Below, piece by piece: positions 61,762 through 64,000 of a DNA stretch of 64,000 nucleotides. The notes under the pieces are model-generated. The model made no database searches. It saw only the letters and a list, made by a program, of their open reading frames with translations, and was not told where the DNA came from. The stretch's first letter is position 1. Each line of letters starts with the position of its first letter. Both the position numbers and the translations under genes were made by a program. Origin of the DNA: Marivita sp051859345 (GTDB lineage: Bacteria > Pseudomonadota > Alphaproteobacteria > Rhodobacterales > Rhodobacteraceae); the NCBI RefSeq assembly GCF_051859345.1, contig NZ_JBHYFV010000009.1, forward strand, positions 58,616-122,615. The letters are read 5' to 3'.

Positions 61762-62700
61762 TCATTTCTCTGGCAACGGAATGAACTCTCCGTCATCCCC
61801 CGGCGGCAGGTGAAACCGTCCATCGGCCCAGTCTTCCCGCCGCCAGGCCTCTTTTGCCTCGTCGATACGCTCTTGCGAGGACGCCACGAAGTTCCACCAG
61901 ATATAACGCGGGCCTTCCAGCGTCTCACCACCCAGCAACATGAGCCGGGCCCCTTGCGCATCCGCACGCAGCGAAATGCGATCACCGGGTCGGAACACCA
62001 TCATCTGTCCCGCCTGATAGGTTTCACCAGACACACTCACCGCGCCCTCAACCACATAGACGCCGCGGTCTTCGTGATTGTCCGGCAGGGGAATCGCTGC
62101 GCCCGGTTGCAGAACCGCATCGGCATAGAACATCTCGGACGCGGTCTTGACCGGCGCGCGTTCCCCATAGGCAGAGCCAAGGATCAACCGCACCTCTTTA
62201 CCTTCGCCAGTCATGAACGGCAGGTCCGACGGGTCGGCATGAATGAATTCCGGCGCGCGATCTTCATGGTCTTTTGGCAGGGCAACCCAGGTCTGTATTC
62301 CGAAGAACGGCATCGGATCGCGCTGGGTCGCGTCATCCGTCCGTTCCGAATGTGTAATCCCCTGCCCCGCAACCATCCAGTTCACGGCCCCCGGTTCGAT
62401 CCATTGATCCGTGCCCAGACTGTCCCGGTGATGCATGCGCCCGCGATACAGATAGCTGATCGTGGCGAGTCCGATATGCGGATGCGGGCGGACATCCAGC
62501 CCGCGTGACGGCAAGAACTCTGCCGGCCCCATCTGGTCGAAAAAGATGAACGGCCCCACCATCTGACGACGCGGCGCGGGCAAGGCGCGCCGGACCTCAA
62601 ACCCGCCAAGATCGCGGGCGCGTGGGATGATGACTGTGTCGATTGCGTCCACATCGTCACCTGTCGGGCAATGTGGATCAAGGGCGGGATTCCAGCTCAT
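61762..62700 (-). CDS. pirin family protein
   Basis: A 312-residue bicupin. The metal ligands of pirins are visible in RPHPHIGLATISYLY (two His) and AGQGITHSERT (His and Glu) of the N-terminal cupin. The C-terminal cupin starts at about 190. FIFFDQMGPAEFLPSRGLDVRPHPH is the family signature. Bacterial pirins include quercetin-dioxygenase-like enzymes and redox-linked regulators; the role here is open. I chose ATG 62700 with AGGAG upstream. Confidence 0.93.
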   Translation of the reverse strand: MSWNPALDPHCPTGDDVDAIDTVIIPRARDLGGFEVRRALPAPRRQMVGPFIFFDQMGPAEFLPSRGLDVRPHPHIGLATISYLYRGRMHHRDSLGTDQWIEPGAVNWMVAGQGITHSERTDDATQRDPMPFFGIQTWVALPKDHEDRAPEFIHADPSDLPFMTGEGKEVRLILGSAYGERAPVKTASEMFYADAVLQPGAAIPLPDNHEDRGVYVVEGAVSVSGETYQAGQMMVFRPGDRISLRADAQGARLMLLGGETLEGPRYIWWNFVASSQERIDEAKEAWRREDWADGRFHLPPGDDGEFIPLPEK

Positions 62701-62924
62701 GTTGGTCACTCCTGTGCTAGTGCAAACACCTAAAGCGCCTCTCGCCCCCAAAAAACACCGATTCCCGGTCGGGTTCTGTGCGTCAATGCACATGAGCCGA
62801 AAAGCCGATGCTTTTGCGCCCCGATAACAGTAAATTGTTGAATAAACCCTGCAACTTAAGATTGCTCGAGCCGGAAAGTTTTCTATGCTCGGTAGGTGTG
62901 CACTAATCTCTCAAAAGTGTTGAT

Positions 62925-63749
62925 GTGAAAAGACTTATAGAAACAGATTTGCATTTTTGGGACCTGCTGGGTGGGCGGATGTCGTTTTGCATTGCGCAAT
63001 TTTTCAGGGAACTTGGGCGAAAACGCACACTGGTGTACATGATGCTTAGCCTGATGGTCTTTTACGCAGCAGATCCATCAGGAGCGCGAAACTACGTCCC
63101 GCTTTGGTTCAGCCTGATCCTATGGCCTGTGGCCTTTGTATTTTACCTGATCGTTTATCACAGCCAGTTCCTTATCATGGCGGCGGCCTCGCGTCGTCTT
63201 CCCCGGCTGCGGGTTCCAACGGCGCTGCTGGGCCTGATCGCCCTGCTTCCGACCGTTGTCTGTTGCCAGGTCTCGGTCACCTACATCAGCGACGGATCCT
63301 ATCCGCGTGATGTGATGTCGGAATTGATTTTCTACTTCCTGACCGTCCAGGGATTGGAAACCGTGTTCTACCGCTTCATCATGCCCGGCGTACGCGATGA
63401 AATCGAAGCGGAATCGCCCGCGCGCCATCTGGTTGTCGGTGGGGAAAAGATAGACCTGTCGACCCTGCTGCATATCGAAGCCCGCGAACATCATGTTCAC
63501 CTGACATTCGCCAACGCAAAATCGCTTATTCGCGCGCGACTTGGCGACATTGTTGCCCAAACCAAAGCGGAAGACGGGATTCAGCCGCATCGATCATGGT
63601 GGGTCGCCAAGGATCCGTCCATCAAGGCCGAACGCAAAGACGGTCGCATGATCCTGCGCCTGCGCGACGATACCGAAGTGCCGGTCGCCCGGACGCGGAT
63701 CAACGATGTGCTGCACTGGCTGCAGGATCACATCAACCCAATTCGGTAA
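62925..63749 (+). CDS. membrane-anchored LytTR DNA-binding protein
   Basis: A 274-residue protein with about four membrane segments (about 36-50, 58-88, 97-118, 129-150) followed by a C-terminal LytTR domain (about 168-270). The LytTR pattern is seen in IDLSTLLHIEAREHHVHLTFANAKSLIRARLGDIVAQ, then SWWVAKDPSIKAERKDGRMILRLRDDTEVPVART. Such proteins are one-component regulators held at the membrane. The start is uncertain: GTG 62925 or ATG 62979. No adjacent kinase or peptide gene was seen. Confidence 0.82.
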   Translation: MKRLIETDLHFWDLLGGRMSFCIAQFFRELGRKRTLVYMMLSLMVFYAADPSGARNYVPLWFSLILWPVAFVFYLIVYHSQFLIMAAASRRLPRLRVPTALLGLIALLPTVVCCQVSVTYISDGSYPRDVMSELIFYFLTVQGLETVFYRFIMPGVRDEIEAESPARHLVVGGEKIDLSTLLHIEAREHHVHLTFANAKSLIRARLGDIVAQTKAEDGIQPHRSWWVAKDPSIKAERKDGRMILRLRDDTEVPVARTRINDVLHWLQDHINPIR

Positions 63750-63781
63750 TCAACTGGGATAACGGTCTTTTCGCGGACTGA

Positions 63782-63857
<76 letters not shown>

Positions 63858-63932
63858 GCTGGCGTGTGATTAGCCAAGCATTTGCCTGCGCGCAAGCGCT
63901 TTTTCCGCTTCAAGCGTTCATGCGTCAAAACG

Positions 63933-63963
63933 AAAAACACGCAGCCCGGTCAGGACTGCGTGT
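63933..63963 (-). terminator. terminator downstream of the tRNA at the window end
   Basis: On the minus strand ACACGCAG...CTGCGTGT forms an 8-bp stem followed by TTTTT (63937-63933). It lies just past the 3' end of the truncated tRNA that enters from beyond the window. Confidence 0.75.
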
Positions 63964-63972
63964 CAGGAATCA

Positions 63973-64000
63973 TGGTGGGTGATAAGGGATTTGAACCCCT
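63973..64000 (-). tRNA. tRNA, 3' part only (truncated by window end)
   Basis: The minus strand ends ...GGTTCAAATCC-CTT-ATCACCC-A-CCA: the T arm, 3' acceptor strand, discriminator and encoded CCA of a tRNA whose 5' part lies beyond 64000. The acceptor strand equals that of the tRNA-Val at 63782-63857, so another tRNA-Val is possible. The anticodon is not visible. Confidence 0.85.

Overview
The window reads as chromosomal DNA of an alphaproteobacterium of the Rhodobacterales (Roseobacter/Rhodobacter lineage). Reasons: high GC with few AT-rich stretches; a CtrA response regulator next to a SciP-type (DUF1153) protein; a short-pathway 5-aminolevulinate synthase (hemA); a GAAC-N7-GAAC type LexA box; PpsR-type TGT-N12-ACA sites and an FNR-type site; RF2 without a programmed frameshift; and a complete LH2 antenna operon (pucB-pucA-pucC). 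The organism is therefore probably an anoxygenic phototroph. No insertion sequence, phage, CRISPR array or rRNA operon was seen.

Layout. 1-12.7 kb: hydrolase fragment, PPK2, TetR regulator, tRNA modification (trmFO, gluQ), hisI, an IscU-like scaffold, then on the minus strand ligA-recG followed by a 44-codon small membrane protein under its own LexA box, then sciP-ctrA and divergent mnmA. 12.7-29.4 kb: glycosyltransferase, overlapping esterase/AlkA-like/cobK genes, MFS transporter, lipoprotein, squalene-synthase-like protein with cimA, cysS, a CDF exporter, aminotransferase, ndk, ABC-F, MarC, a membrane aspartic protease, bpt. 29.6-32.6 kb: the puc operon with a dual PpsR operator, intercistronic hairpins, and a fourth gene encoding a protein with 26-residue C-terminal repeats. 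32.6-37.2 kb: a TakP-type TRAP transporter. 37.7-40.3 kb: ilvI-ilvN behind a leader-peptide attenuator. 40.3-44 kb: an accessory XRE regulator/Rieske oxygenase/small-protein set. 44-52.7 kb: prfB, PBP1A, AmiC-type amidase, aminotransferase, BepA-like M48 protease, DsbA-like protein. 52.7-54.1 kb: an AT-rich islet with a secreted metzincin and a translationally coupled secreted partner. 54.1-64 kb: ispG, a RodZ-like protein with a duplicated periplasmic domain, hemA with an FNR-type box, an M20 peptidase, a fluoroacetate-dehalogenase-like hydrolase, tRNA-Asp, pirin, a membrane LytTR protein, tRNA-Val and the 3' end of a further tRNA.

Most of the window is housekeeping. The stretches most worth a second look are the SOS-controlled small protein downstream of recG, the gene after pucC together with the extended PucA, the ilv attenuator, and the metzincin islet. 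All family assignments come from reading motifs; no database search was run.
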